Assembly (NCBI GenBank): GCA_035310985.1
Contig: DATGDH010000047.1
Coordinates: forward strand, 1 to 24,032
Source of the DNA: DAHVFK01 sp035310985
GTDB taxonomy: Bacteria; Pseudomonadota; Gammaproteobacteria; Burkholderiales; SG8-39
Direction: 5' to 3'
Length of the DNA stretch: 24,032 nt
Part shown: positions 10,796 through 19,548 of the stretch, piece after piece
How positions within the stretch are numbered: the first letter of the stretch is position 1
Layout of the letters: each line of letters begins with the position of its first letter
Notes under the pieces: model-generated
What the model saw: only the letters and a program-made list of their open reading frames with translations
The model's database searches: none
Told to the model about the DNA's origin: nothing
Translations under genes and position numbers: made by a program

Positions 10796-10989
10796 TCTGC
10801 GACTGACACAAAACAATAAAGAACGTCACGATAGCTCACAGCGGTCGCCGGCCACGCTCGCTCACACCCAATAAACCGTCGATCTGCTTCGCGCCATCCG
10901 GGCCACCGCTCGCGGATGAACAAGCCCGCCGCGGGCTGCCCCGCGCTAGGGAACAAGGTCGTGAAGACCACGATGCGCGGCGCCGGCAT
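10792..10989 (-). pseudogene. Truncated glycosyltransferase remnant (N-terminal stub, 65 codons)
   Basis: The frame opens with MPAPRIVVFTTLFPSAGQ followed by PAAGLFIRER, a classic GT-B glycosyltransferase N-terminus as found in exosortase A loci. Homology stops after about 30 residues; the remaining 35 codons do not resemble a glycosyltransferase and turn AT-richer near the end. A complete enzyme would be about 380 residues, so an internal deletion probably removed most of the gene. The ATG lies 2 bp after the upstream glycosyltransferase stop, and its own stop overlaps the next ATG (ATGA), so the stub may still be translated and couple the neighbours. A functional small peptide cannot be excluded. 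Confidence 0.65.
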
Positions 10990-10991
10990 GG

Positions 10992-12224
10992 TCAGGTCGC
11001 TCCGGCTGGACGGCTCAAGACACGCGTCAACGCGCGCGGATAGGCGTCGCGATAGCGGCCGACGCTCAGCGCCCAGCTGCGCTCGCGCTCTACGAAGCGG
11101 CGCGCCGCCTCGCGCATCGGCGCCCAGCTCCGCCGGTCGGCAAGCAGATCGAGGACTTTTTGCGCCAACGCCTCGACGTCCCCGGCCTTGAAGAGGACGC
11201 CGGTTTCCCGGTCCCGGATCAGCTCGCGATGCCCGCCCACATCGGAAGCGACCAGCAACCTGCCCTGAGCCATCGCTTCCAGGGGCTTGAGCGGCGTGAC
11301 GAGCTCGGTCAAGCGCATCGACAGACGCGGGTAAACGAGCACGTCGACGAGATCGTAATAGCGCTGGACCTCGTGGTGCGGAACGCGGCCCGCGAACACC
11401 ACCTCGTCTTGAAGTCCCAGAGAGCCCACGAGTGCTCGCAGGCTGGCTTCCTGCGGTCCGCCGCCGACGAGAAGGAGCCGCACGCGCGGATCGACCGCAA
11501 TCATCTTCGGCAACGCTTCGAGCAGCAACGACAGCCCTTCGTAGGCGTAGAACGAACCGATGAAGCCGAGCACGACGCAGCCCTCGAGCCCCAATCCTTG
11601 CTTCAACGCTTCGTCGGGCTCGCGGCCCGCGGCGAACTGGTCGGTGTCCACCGCGTTCGGAATCACGGTCACCCTCTGCGCATCGATGCCGCGCCCGATA
11701 ATCTCCGCGCGCAGGCCTTCGCAGATCGTGGTCACGGCGTCTGCCCGCTTCAGCGCCCAGGTCTCGATCGCGCGAGAGAGCCGGTAGCGCGGTCCGCCGT
11801 CGCGCGCGGTGCCGTGATCGACCGCGGCGTCCTCCCAGAACGCGCGCACCTCGTACACCACCGGGATGCCGAACCGCCCGCCGACGCGCAGCGCCGGGAT
11901 CGCGTTCAGCACCGGCGAGTGCGCGTGGATCACGTCCGGCCGGTGCTGCCGGACGATGTCCTCGATCCGGCGCGCCGTGCGCCGCATGAGCCGCAGCTCG
12001 CGCACGAGCGGAATTCGGGATAGCGGCGACGGCGGCAGCGGCGCACGATGGAAATGCCATCCGTCGACTTCCTCCTCGCGGGCCTGCGTGCCTGAGTGCT
12101 TCGGCGATGTGAGGTGCAGCGTCTCCCAGCCGAGCGCGCGCTGCTCGCGCAGGATCGCGAGCGTTCGAAACGTGTAGCCACTGTGCAGAGGGATCGAGTG
12201 ATCGAGCACGTGCAGGATGCGCAT
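10992..12224 (-). CDS. Exosortase A-associated glycosyltransferase (Daro_2409-like, GT4)
   Basis: A 410-residue GT-B glycosyltransferase matching the exosortase A-associated group (TIGR04063-like). It starts MRILHVLDHSIPLHSGYTFR and includes DVIHAHSPVLNAIPAL, VYEVRAFWEDAAVD, VIPNAVDTDQF, GFIGSFYAYEGLSLLLEALP, and a donor-domain YPRLSMRLTELVTPLKPLEA region carrying the EX7E-type glutamates. It would add a sugar to the growing EPS unit. The longest open frame extends 129 codons upstream, but that part is antisense-like sequence inside the amidotransferase gene. The ATG at 12224 has AGGAG 5 nt upstream and begins 8 bp after the amidotransferase stop. Confidence 0.92.
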   Translation of the reverse strand: MRILHVLDHSIPLHSGYTFRTLAILREQRALGWETLHLTSPKHSGTQAREEEVDGWHFHRAPLPPSPLSRIPLVRELRLMRRTARRIEDIVRQHRPDVIHAHSPVLNAIPALRVGGRFGIPVVYEVRAFWEDAAVDHGTARDGGPRYRLSRAIETWALKRADAVTTICEGLRAEIIGRGIDAQRVTVIPNAVDTDQFAAGREPDEALKQGLGLEGCVVLGFIGSFYAYEGLSLLLEALPKMIAVDPRVRLLLVGGGPQEASLRALVGSLGLQDEVVFAGRVPHHEVQRYYDLVDVLVYPRLSMRLTELVTPLKPLEAMAQGRLLVASDVGGHRELIRDRETGVLFKAGDVEALAQKVLDLLADRRSWAPMREAARRFVERERSWALSVGRYRDAYPRALTRVLSRPAGAT

Positions 12225-12232
12225 GGCCGCTC

Positions 12233-14173
12233 CTAGGCGCTCGCCAGATGTGGCAGCTGTGCGCGCTCGACCGCCGGCTGCTCGGCACGCGCGTTGGCGA
12301 GGAAGGCCTGGAACATGAGCAGGCTCCAGAGCGGCGCGCTGTAGTCCCGCAGCCCGGATTGGTGCGCGTCGACGAGGTGGCGGAGGTACTTCTCGTTGAA
12401 GTAGCCGGTCGCCGCCAGCTCCGGCCCGAGGACGGCGTCGCGCACGCGTGCCTTGAGCGGACCGCGGAACCACTGCGCGAGCGGCACCGCGAATCCCATC
12501 TTGGGGCGGTACATGACCTCGTGCGGCAGATACGGCTCCATCGCCTTCTTGAGCAATATCTTGCCCTCCTGGCCGCGCACCTTGAGCGGCGAGGGCAGGC
12601 TCGCCAGCCATTCCACCAGCGGGTGATCCATCAGGGGCTCGCGCACTTCGAGCGAGTGCGCCATGCTGGCGCGGTCGACCTTGGTGTTGATGTCGCCGAT
12701 CAGATAGGTCTTCAAGTCGAGGTACTGCACCAGCGCGAGCGCATCGTCGGTCCCGGCGCGGCGCGCGTGCCGACGGAATACTTCGGCCGCAGAGTAGCCG
12801 CCGAGCTTTGCCTTGAAGGCATTGCTGTAGAGCTCCGTACGCATGTCGTCGCGCAGTACCGACACGCTGTGGAAGTAGGCGTCGACCGAAGTGCGCGCGA
12901 GCGCCTGGAAGGTCGACTTGGCGCGCAATACGCGCGGCGCCCAGTCGGCCTTCGGATACATCCGGCCAAGCAGCCCGAAGGCAGGCCGGCGCACGGCAAG
13001 CGGCAAGGCGCCGCGCAAGCGCTCCTCCATCGCGTGCAGGCGGTAGCGCCGGTAGCCGGCGAAATTCTCGTCCCCGCCGTCGCCCGAGAGCGCAACCGTC
13101 ACGTGCCGTCGGGCGAGTTGGCAGACGCGGTAGGTGGGCAACGCCGAGCTGTCCGCGTAGGGCTCGTCGTAGGTGCGCGCGAGGACGTCGATCAGGTCGA
13201 AATCGTCGCTCTCCACCTGGTCGACGAAGTGGCGCGTGCGGTAGCGCGCGGCGACCTGCTGCGCGAAAGCGGTCTCGTCGTACGCCGGATCGCTGAACGA
13301 GATCGAGCAGGTGTTAACGGGCTCGGCGCTCATTCCTGCCATCATCGCGACCACCGCGCTCGAATCCACGCCGCCGGAAAGGAACGCGCCGAGCGGCACC
13401 TCGGAGATCATGCGCAGCCGAATCGACTCGCGCAGGCGCTCGATCAGCTCCGCGACCGCCTCACGCTCGCCGATCGGGTTGTCGAGGGTGAAGCGCACGT
13501 CCCAGTACTCGCGCGGCTGGGGGACGGGAGCGCCGCGCCGGATCGCCAGCGTGTGCGCCGGCGGGAGCTTCCTCGCGCCGGCGTAGATGGTGCGCGGCTC
13601 GGGAACGTAGCCGAGGGCGAAAAATTCTTCAATCGCGAGCGGATCGAACTCGCTTTCGAATGCCGGATGAGCGGTAAGCGATTTGAGCTCCGAGCCGAAG
13701 ATGAGCTGCCCGTCCGGCAGCAGCGCGTAGTGGAGCGGCTTCACGCCGAGCCGGTCGCGGGCGAGGAACAGCGTCTCCCGATTACGGTCCCACAGCGCGA
13801 ACGCGAACATGCCGCGGAAGCGCTCGACGCAGGCTTCGCCCCATTGCTCCCAGGCGTGGACGATCACCTCGGTGTCGCTCTTCGTATGAAGGCGGTGCCC
13901 ACAGCGCGCGAGCTCCGGAATGAGCTCCTGGTAGTTGTAGATCTCGCCGTTGAACACGACGACCACGCTGCCGTCCTCGTTGAACAGCGGCTGCTGGCCA
14001 GTGGAAAGATCGATGATCGACAGCCGCCGATGGCCGAGGCCGAGCCCGGGCTCGACGTGCAGCCCGCCCTCGTCCGGTCCGCGGTGATGCTGGGTTTCGT
14101 TCATGCGCGAGACGAGATCGCGCGCGATCGGCCGTTTGCCCGCGAGGTCCATGATGCCGACGATGCCGCACAT
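12233..14173 (-). CDS. Exosortase A-associated glutamine amidotransferase (asparagine synthase-like)
   Basis: The 646-residue protein has an N-terminal Ntn glutaminase domain starting MCGIVGIMD, with catalytic Cys2 after Met removal and RGPDEGG, GHRRLSIIDLSTG and FNGEIYNY motifs. A C-terminal asparagine-synthase ATP-pyrophosphatase domain has the PP-loop SGGVDSS (266-272) and ALSGDGGDENFAGY. This is the arrangement of exosortase A system-associated amidotransferase 1 (TIGR03108). It would use glutamine ammonia to amidate a carboxylate, probably a uronic acid or aminoacyl group of the EPS; the exact substrate is inferred. It sits between the two sugar transferases typical of such loci, 12 bp after one and 8 bp before the next. 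Confidence 0.95.
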   Translation of the reverse strand: MCGIVGIMDLAGKRPIARDLVSRMNETQHHRGPDEGGLHVEPGLGLGHRRLSIIDLSTGQQPLFNEDGSVVVVFNGEIYNYQELIPELARCGHRLHTKSDTEVIVHAWEQWGEACVERFRGMFAFALWDRNRETLFLARDRLGVKPLHYALLPDGQLIFGSELKSLTAHPAFESEFDPLAIEEFFALGYVPEPRTIYAGARKLPPAHTLAIRRGAPVPQPREYWDVRFTLDNPIGEREAVAELIERLRESIRLRMISEVPLGAFLSGGVDSSAVVAMMAGMSAEPVNTCSISFSDPAYDETAFAQQVAARYRTRHFVDQVESDDFDLIDVLARTYDEPYADSSALPTYRVCQLARRHVTVALSGDGGDENFAGYRRYRLHAMEERLRGALPLAVRRPAFGLLGRMYPKADWAPRVLRAKSTFQALARTSVDAYFHSVSVLRDDMRTELYSNAFKAKLGGYSAAEVFRRHARRAGTDDALALVQYLDLKTYLIGDINTKVDRASMAHSLEVREPLMDHPLVEWLASLPSPLKVRGQEGKILLKKAMEPYLPHEVMYRPKMGFAVPLAQWFRGPLKARVRDAVLGPELAATGYFNEKYLRHLVDAHQSGLRDYSAPLWSLLMFQAFLANARAEQPAVERAQLPHLASA

Positions 14174-14185
14174 ATCGCTTCGCTC

Positions 14186-15412
14186 TCAGCGCGGTACGGG
14201 CCGCGTTGCTCCGTGCGCCAGTCCCGCGTCGGAGGGCGGAACTTCCCTCGGCGGCACGGGTACGCCGGCGGCCGCGAGCTCGCGCTCGTACAAGCTCATG
14301 TAGTCGGCCGTCATGCGCGCGAGGCTGAAGCGGCTCTCGGCCGCGCGCCGAGCCGCTCGTGCATGGCGTCGCGCGAGCGCCGGGTCATTGAAGTAGCCGA
14401 GCATCGCCTCTGCGAGCGCATCGCTGTTGGCCGCCGGCACCAATGTCCCCGTCATGCCGGACTCGACGAGCTCCGCATTGCCGCCCACCCGGGTCGCGAC
14501 GATCGGAAGCCGGCTCGCCATCGCTTCGAGAATCGTGTTGGACACGCCCTCCGCGAGCGACGGCAGGACGAAGCAGTCCAGCCCGCGCAATACTTCGGGG
14601 ACGTCGGTGCGCTCACCCGCGAACCACACCTTCTCTCGAATCCCCGGGCGCGCGAGCAAACCTTCGAGCTCGCCGCGCAGGGCGCCGTCTCCGACCAGCA
14701 CGAGCCTGAGCCTGTCCGCCGCCGCGGGCTGCAGCTCGAGCGCGCGCACGAACGCGCGCGCCAGATTGAGCGGATCCTTGATCGCCTCCATGCGGCCGAC
14801 CGTGCCGAGCAGCCACTCGCCGCGCGCGCCGAACGGGCAACCCGGTATCACCGCCCTCGTTTCCGCAGACGGGTGGAACCGGTCGGTATCGACGCCGTTG
14901 TAGATCTGCGAGACCTTGTCCGAGGGTACCCTGACTTGCGTCTCAAGGTAGTCTTCGAGGTGGCGCGAGAGCGCGACGTACCGGCTGACGAACGGCCGGT
15001 AGAGCCTGCGCACGTAACGGTAGCGGTGCCGGCGTCCGGCAGGATCGTGCATGTCCCAGCCGTGCTCGCCATGGATGCGCACCGGCACGCCCGCGGCCCA
15101 CGCCGGAACGACCGTCTCGAGGGCGGCGAGGTTTCTCGTGTGCACCACGGCCGGGCGCAATTCCTTGAGCAAGCGGTACAAGCGCGGGTACTCGCGCAGA
15201 AGATGGCCAGCGCGCTTGTCGAGCGCGACGTAGTGCGTGTCCGCGCGCTTGATGCGCGCCGCGAACTCGGTCGAGATGTCCGTCAGCGACACGATCGCAT
15301 GGCGCCAGCGTCGCGCCGGCATGCGGTTGACCAGGTTGACGATGCCGTTCTCCAGCCCGCCCAGGCCGAAGCGATAGACGACGTGCACGATCAAGGGCGG
15401 TGGGACGATCAT
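14186..15412 (-). CDS. Sugar transferase, PEP-CTERM/EpsH1-associated (stp2-like)
   Basis: A 408-residue GT-B glycosyltransferase resembling TIGR03088, the second sugar transferase of exosortase loci. Landmarks are VVYRFGLGGLENGIVNLVNR at the start, VVHTRNLAALETVVPAW, IHGEHGWDMHDP, IYNGVDTDRFHPS, LGTVGRMEAIKDPLNLARAF, VWFAGERTDVPEVL, and an LPSLAEGVSNTILEAMASR stretch with the EX7E-type glutamates. It acts on the cytoplasmic face in repeat-unit assembly. Its ATG overlaps the exosortase stop as ATGA. Confidence 0.94.
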   Translation of the reverse strand: MIVPPPLIVHVVYRFGLGGLENGIVNLVNRMPARRWRHAIVSLTDISTEFAARIKRADTHYVALDKRAGHLLREYPRLYRLLKELRPAVVHTRNLAALETVVPAWAAGVPVRIHGEHGWDMHDPAGRRHRYRYVRRLYRPFVSRYVALSRHLEDYLETQVRVPSDKVSQIYNGVDTDRFHPSAETRAVIPGCPFGARGEWLLGTVGRMEAIKDPLNLARAFVRALELQPAAADRLRLVLVGDGALRGELEGLLARPGIREKVWFAGERTDVPEVLRGLDCFVLPSLAEGVSNTILEAMASRLPIVATRVGGNAELVESGMTGTLVPAANSDALAEAMLGYFNDPALARRHARAARRAAESRFSLARMTADYMSLYERELAAAGVPVPPREVPPSDAGLAHGATRPVPR

Positions 15413-16983
15413 CGCATTTCCACCTTGGCGAGCGTCGCGTCGATCGACGGCAGCATCTCACGCGCGAATCGCCGCAGCGTGTCCTCGGCCCCGCCCGGTC
15501 GTTCGTCATAGGGCGTCGCGAGGATGATCGCCGCGCCGCCGTCGGATTCGCCGAGCAGCTTCTCGCGCGCAAGGAGCAGCTTCGCCACGTAGGGGTCGCT
15601 GAGGTCCCGTCCGGCGATACGGAACCAGTCCCAGATCAAGAGCCGTTGCCCGGCCGATTGAATCCGCGTCTCGCGGATCTCCACCGGCCCGAGGCCGAGG
15701 TCCCTTGTCCCGCCCGCCTGATAAATCTGCGCCCACACCGGATCTTTCTGCACGACCATGACATTGGTCGTCGTCACCAGCTCCGCACCACGGTGCTGGT
15801 GTGGGTAATAACCGAGGTAGAGCGCGACCGCATGCTCGCCCTTGCGATACACGGCGAACTGGCTCGCCGCCGCCCCGCTGTAACGCGGCCGCCACGCGGT
15901 GAGCGGCGTTGCGTCGAGAACCCAGCCGGCCGCGCCCGCCGGCCGCGCGAGGGAGACGGTCGCGCGCCCCTCGCTCGCGCGGTCGAGGTGGTGCGCCCAG
16001 AGCGGCCACGCCGTCGCGAGCGCCATCGCTGCGGCGGCCGACGCGGCCATTCGCCCGGTCGGCTGCCGCGACGCTCGCGGCACAACGGGACTCACGGAAG
16101 AAGCGGGCGGCGCCGCGTCGCGCCAGAACGAGCCGAACCAGAAAAGCAGAAAGATGACCACCCCGAAGAACACCCAGCCGTAGATGATGTGGTCGATTCC
16201 CAGCGCGAGCCTCATGTCGCTCAGATCGGCGATCATCACGATGATGTAGGCGCGCAGCCCATTGGCGATGATCGGCACGACTACGGACAACGCGACGAAC
16301 AGCAAGCGCTTCCAGAGCCGCCGATAGCTGAGGTACGCGTAGAGCGTGCCCACGGTGAGCGAGGCGATGAGGTAGCGCAAGCCGCTGCAACCCTCTACGA
16401 CCGACCAGCTTCCGGACGGGATCGTGAAGAACGTACCCTGCTGGTAGACGGGTATCCCCGTGAGCCGCAGCGCGACGACGGTGAAGTGCGCCGTCCAGTC
16501 CATGAGCGGCGGAATCAGCACTTCCCCCACCGGAACCCCGAACAACAGGAACGCGAGGGGAAAGGCCAGCGCGAGCGCCGCGCGCCGCCCCGCGACCGAG
16601 ACCACCGCGGCCGGGAACATCGCCGTCATGGCGTACTGTTGGACGACCTGCACCTGGCCAGCCCAGGCGACGAGCCACGCCAGGCCCGCGCTGGCGAGCA
16701 TTAGGAGTCCGAGCGCATCGGGCGTCGGAGTGAGCTTCGCCACCTCGCGCCGACGCATCCAGATCAGGACCAACGAAATCGGCACGATCAGAAAGCCGTG
16801 CGCGAAGGTCTCTGAACGCCACCAGATCGCGACGATCGACTGCGCGGTGCTCCGGTACACCCAGAGGATCACGACGATCGCCGCAACAATGAGAGGCAGC
16901 GCGATACGCCAGCCCGGATCCGCCGTCCCCGGCACGCCGATCGGCCCGTGCGTTGCCAATTCGCGCTCGGTTTCGGCCTTCAT
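15409..16983 (-). CDS. xrtA: Exosortase A with fused EpsI domain
   Basis: This inner-membrane cysteine transpeptidase-like protein is thought to recognise and cleave C-terminal PEP-CTERM sorting signals on exported proteins linked to EPS. The 524 residues begin with a polytopic domain (about 8 helices, 25-285) carrying the family motifs SETFAHGF (57-64), EGCSGLRYL with catalytic C199, NGLRAY with R244 and DHIIYGW with H265. After a transmembrane segment near 311-330, an EpsI-type domain (about 340-520) includes GYYPHQHRGAEL and LLIWDWFRIAGR. The fusion is the usual form of XrtA in Proteobacteria. It is coupled by ATGA overlaps to both flanking sugar transferases. No PEP-CTERM substrate is encoded in this window. 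Confidence 0.96.
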   Translation of the reverse strand: MKAETERELATHGPIGVPGTADPGWRIALPLIVAAIVVILWVYRSTAQSIVAIWWRSETFAHGFLIVPISLVLIWMRRREVAKLTPTPDALGLLMLASAGLAWLVAWAGQVQVVQQYAMTAMFPAAVVSVAGRRAALALAFPLAFLLFGVPVGEVLIPPLMDWTAHFTVVALRLTGIPVYQQGTFFTIPSGSWSVVEGCSGLRYLIASLTVGTLYAYLSYRRLWKRLLFVALSVVVPIIANGLRAYIIVMIADLSDMRLALGIDHIIYGWVFFGVVIFLLFWFGSFWRDAAPPASSVSPVVPRASRQPTGRMAASAAAAMALATAWPLWAHHLDRASEGRATVSLARPAGAAGWVLDATPLTAWRPRYSGAAASQFAVYRKGEHAVALYLGYYPHQHRGAELVTTTNVMVVQKDPVWAQIYQAGGTRDLGLGPVEIRETRIQSAGQRLLIWDWFRIAGRDLSDPYVAKLLLAREKLLGESDGGAAIILATPYDERPGGAEDTLRRFAREMLPSIDATLAKVEMR

Positions 16984-18233
16984 CGGGATACCCGCTTGGC
17001 GGAAGCGCGTGGCGGCGCGGCATCACGTTCCAGCAGAGCGTCGAGCTGCGCGAGACTGGCCGGCCAGGCATAGTCTTCGAGTATCCTGGCGCGGGCGCGC
17101 TGCCCTATCGCATGCGCGCGCTCGGGGTCCATGAGCTCGAGCACCTTGGCGGCGAACCCATGCGCGTCGGTCGCGACTTCCAGCTCGTCAGCCCGAACCG
17201 AAAGCGCCTGGGCCGAGCACGCGGTCGCGACGACGGGTTTCGCCATGGCCATCGCTTCGAGGACCTTATTCTGGATGCCGCGCGCCACGCGCAGCGGCGC
17301 GACCACGACCCGCGCGTGCTGCAGATAGGGGCGGACGTCGTCAACGCGGCCGGTGACGGTCGTCACGCCATCGCTCGCCAGTGCCCTGACCGCCCGCTCG
17401 GGATTCATGCCCACGACGTAGAACCGAGCCTCGGGTACGCGCACGCGAATTTCAGGCAGCACCTCGCGCGCGAACCACGCCACCGCGTCGACATTGGGCC
17501 AATAGTCCATCGCACCCGTAAAGACGATGGGTCGCTCATCGCGCGCGAACGGCGACGTGAATTCGTGCTCTGGCGAGAAGTAGTCGCTGTCCACGCCGTT
17601 GCGAATTGCGACGGCTCGACCTTCCAGGCCGGGCGCCTCCTGCCGAAATCTGCGCGCCTCCTCTTCGGTCACGAACACGCTCGCCTCGGCGCGCGCCGCA
17701 ACCGCGCGCTCGTAGGCGAGCAGGCAACGCGCTTCCCGCGCGTAGAGCGCCGAAGCTGGCCAACCGCGGCGCGTGGCATAGTCGCCCCATTTCGCCGAGT
17801 CCATATCCACGAAGTCCACGACGGACCTGAGTTGCGGCATCCCGAGCACGTACTGCGCCATGGGCGACGAAAACGCAAACGCGCGTGTGATCCGCTCGCG
17901 GCGAACGGTCTCCCCTACCCACTGGCGCAAGCTCTTGCTCCGGAAATACGGCAGCGACAGCGCCTCGCCGTTCAGCAGCGCTGGAAGGCTTCTCGCGCGC
18001 CTCGCCCACGGAACGATCGCCTCGACGTGCAGCCCGGCGCACAGCCGCTCGAGCATGGCGACATGCTCCCAATCGGTCGGGTCGTCTATGAAGGTGCCGA
18101 GGTACACCCGATAGCCTTTCGCGAGATGCCTGAAGAAGTGCCACGAACGCACCTTGTCGCCCTTGCTCGGGGGATAAGGCAGTCTGTGCGCGAGAAACAG
18201 AAGCGCTTCGGCCGATTCTGTCGCCCGCTTCAT
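16980..18233 (-). CDS. Sugar transferase, PEP-CTERM/EpsH1-associated (stp1-like)
   Basis: A 417-residue glycosyltransferase resembling TIGR03087, usually encoded beside exosortase A. Diagnostic stretches are LFLAHRLPYPPSKGDKVRSW, the VDFVDMDSAKWGDYA motif, AIRNGVDSDYFSP, VFTGAMDYWPNVDAVAWF, and a VVVAPLRVARGIQNKVLEAM donor-binding region. It would add one of the early sugars to the EPS unit. The open frame extends 82 codons upstream, but the ATG at 18233 overlaps the FemAB stop as ATGA and begins where family similarity begins. It overlaps xrtA downstream in the same way. Confidence 0.94.
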   Translation of the reverse strand: MKRATESAEALLFLAHRLPYPPSKGDKVRSWHFFRHLAKGYRVYLGTFIDDPTDWEHVAMLERLCAGLHVEAIVPWARRARSLPALLNGEALSLPYFRSKSLRQWVGETVRRERITRAFAFSSPMAQYVLGMPQLRSVVDFVDMDSAKWGDYATRRGWPASALYAREARCLLAYERAVAARAEASVFVTEEEARRFRQEAPGLEGRAVAIRNGVDSDYFSPEHEFTSPFARDERPIVFTGAMDYWPNVDAVAWFAREVLPEIRVRVPEARFYVVGMNPERAVRALASDGVTTVTGRVDDVRPYLQHARVVVAPLRVARGIQNKVLEAMAMAKPVVATACSAQALSVRADELEVATDAHGFAAKVLELMDPERAHAIGQRARARILEDYAWPASLAQLDALLERDAAPPRASAKRVSR

Positions 18234-19306
18234 CCCAGACCCTTCACAAGGTGCGGTCCGAGGAAATTGGCGACCGGAGTCGGAAGGTGCCGCCAGAGCG
18301 CGATAAGAGCGCGGTATTTCGGATTGAGCGGATTGTTCTGGGGGATACTCTCGCGCCGGTACAGGCAGTACTCGTATGCGAGCGGCGCGGGCTCGAAGCC
18401 CCAGTTCTTCTTGAAATCGTATGGGCCCGTCCCGCGCTTGCTGCGCCCGTAGTCGAACACGCGCACGCCCCGCTCGCATGCGCGGCGCATCAGTTCCCAG
18501 TATTTGAAGTCGTTCGCAGCCAGATCGCGCGCAGCGACCGTGTCGCCCGCGTAGTAGGGCAGAACCTCGTCGCGGAAATAGAAGCTGAACACGCTCGACA
18601 CGGCCGTCCCTGTCCGGTCGGTGACTGTCAGCACTTCGGCGTCCGGTCCGAAGATCTTGCGCAGCATCGCGAAATAGCGCTTGGCCAGCGGCGGCGTGCC
18701 GTGCCGGTGCACGTTATCGGCGTACAGTGAGAAGAAGGTGTCGACGCCGGCGTCAAGCCGACTCTTCAGCCCGTTGCCGATGCCCTTGCGCACCATCGCT
18801 CGCTGTTTGCGCGGAATGGCGCGCATGTTCGCGTCGACATCGGCGAAGATCTCCCTGCGGAAGGAGGCGTAGAGGTCCTGCCTCGGCCAGTCCGGCTGCC
18901 GCGGACTGGGGTTGCGCAGCTCGAGGTGCTCTGCCCCGAGCCGCTTCCCGAGCTCCCGCGCGACGCGATGAAGTTCGGTGGCGGCCGAAGTGTCTCCCGC
19001 GGCCACGCCGGCGACTGCGCAGAAAGGCAGCGATATCAACGCATGCCCGAAGAGCACACTCTTCACCTCGGCAAGCGGAAGTACGCCCACTACGCGGGCA
19101 CCTCGCTCAGCAAGCAAATAGTGCGCTCGATGTCCGAAGCACTCCTCCAGGACGTTCTTCCATCCGCAGCGGTGAAAAAACGTGGCCTCGGAACAGGTCT
19201 CGACGAACGCATCCCAGCGTGCGGCGTCCCCGGCGGTGAAATTGCGCACCCGAAGCCCGGCGTCGGCATCGGCCGCCACATCGCCTACATAGGCTTTCGA
19301 ATCCAT
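18230..19306 (-). CDS. FemAB-like acyltransferase, XrtA/PEP-CTERM-associated
   Basis: The 358-residue protein is a tandem-GNAT FemAB-family member of the exosortase-associated type (TIGR03019-like). FemAB proteins add amino acids from aminoacyl-tRNA to peptidoglycan precursors; this branch is assumed to aminoacylate the EPS or a linked molecule, though its reaction is unproven as far as I know. Visible features are DAARWDAFVETCSEATFFHR near the N-terminus, IPRKQRAMVRKG (164-175) and the C-terminal FDYGRSKRGTGPYDFKKNWG (284-303). The ATG at 19306 has no strong Shine-Dalgarno, and 27 further upstream codons are open, so the start is less certain than others. It follows a 242-bp gap, suggesting its own promoter. 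Confidence 0.9.
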   Translation of the reverse strand: MDSKAYVGDVAADADAGLRVRNFTAGDAARWDAFVETCSEATFFHRCGWKNVLEECFGHRAHYLLAERGARVVGVLPLAEVKSVLFGHALISLPFCAVAGVAAGDTSAATELHRVARELGKRLGAEHLELRNPSPRQPDWPRQDLYASFRREIFADVDANMRAIPRKQRAMVRKGIGNGLKSRLDAGVDTFFSLYADNVHRHGTPPLAKRYFAMLRKIFGPDAEVLTVTDRTGTAVSSVFSFYFRDEVLPYYAGDTVAARDLAANDFKYWELMRRACERGVRVFDYGRSKRGTGPYDFKKNWGFEPAPLAYEYCLYRRESIPQNNPLNPKYRALIALWRHLPTPVANFLGPHLVKGLG

Positions 19307-19548
19307 TGATTGCCAGGGGTCAGGCCAGACCCACCTAACGAGACCATTATGCCAGTCCGAATGCCGACTATGCCGGCCTCGGCGCAAGACGTGCCGGACA
19401 GGAGAGCCGCATCGCGGAGACCGTGCCGGAGCCAGCTTCCCGGAAAAAGCTTAGCCGTGCGCCCGCAACACCCGCAATGGCCCATTTGAGCTAACCGGGG
19501 CTCGCTTCGATGGATGCCTGAGCATCACGCTGCGTTTCCCCGATGGGC
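19307..19548. other. Intergenic gap within the EPS gene series
   Basis: This is the only gap of more than about 15 bp between minus-strand EPS genes. I see no gene in it. It holds the extended -10-like element listed separately, a GG-N10-GC match on the minus strand (19413-19428, CGGCACGGTCTCCGCG) that could be a weak sigma-54 site, and at its high-coordinate edge a short inverted repeat (TGGGCT/AGCCCA) over the ydcF-like stop codon. Confidence 0.5.
19346..19354 (-). promoter_or_regulatory. Candidate extended -10 promoter element upstream of the FemAB gene
   Basis: On the minus strand the sequence reads TGGCATAAT, an extended -10 (TGn) followed by a 5-of-6 match to TATAAT. It lies about 40 bp before the FemAB ATG in the only large gap of the gene series. 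No convincing -35 hexamer is seen at 16-18 bp. Transcription would start near 19339. Confidence 0.3.

Noticed and set aside
10990..12288. Extension of the glycosyltransferase stub frame upstream through the neighbouring glycosyltransferase gene
   Set aside because: The upstream part is an out-of-frame reading of the intact glycosyltransferase at 10992-12224; only the part from the ATG at 10989 has recognisable protein sequence.
12248..15511. A 1087-codon open frame on the plus strand
   Set aside because: It lies antisense to the amidotransferase and sugar transferase genes, which have full family motifs. The predicted protein is arginine/histidine-rich with no motif, as expected from antisense frames in high-GC DNA.
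15400..18452. Two long plus-strand open frames opposite the exosortase and stp1-like genes
   Set aside because: Low-complexity, R/H/E-rich antisense frames without domains; the minus-strand genes explain the sequence.
19413..19428. Sigma-54-like CGGCACGGTCTCCGCG upstream of the FemAB gene
   Set aside because: The -24 half is good but the -12 half is CCGC rather than TTGC, and no upstream activator motif is seen; noted within the gap entry only.
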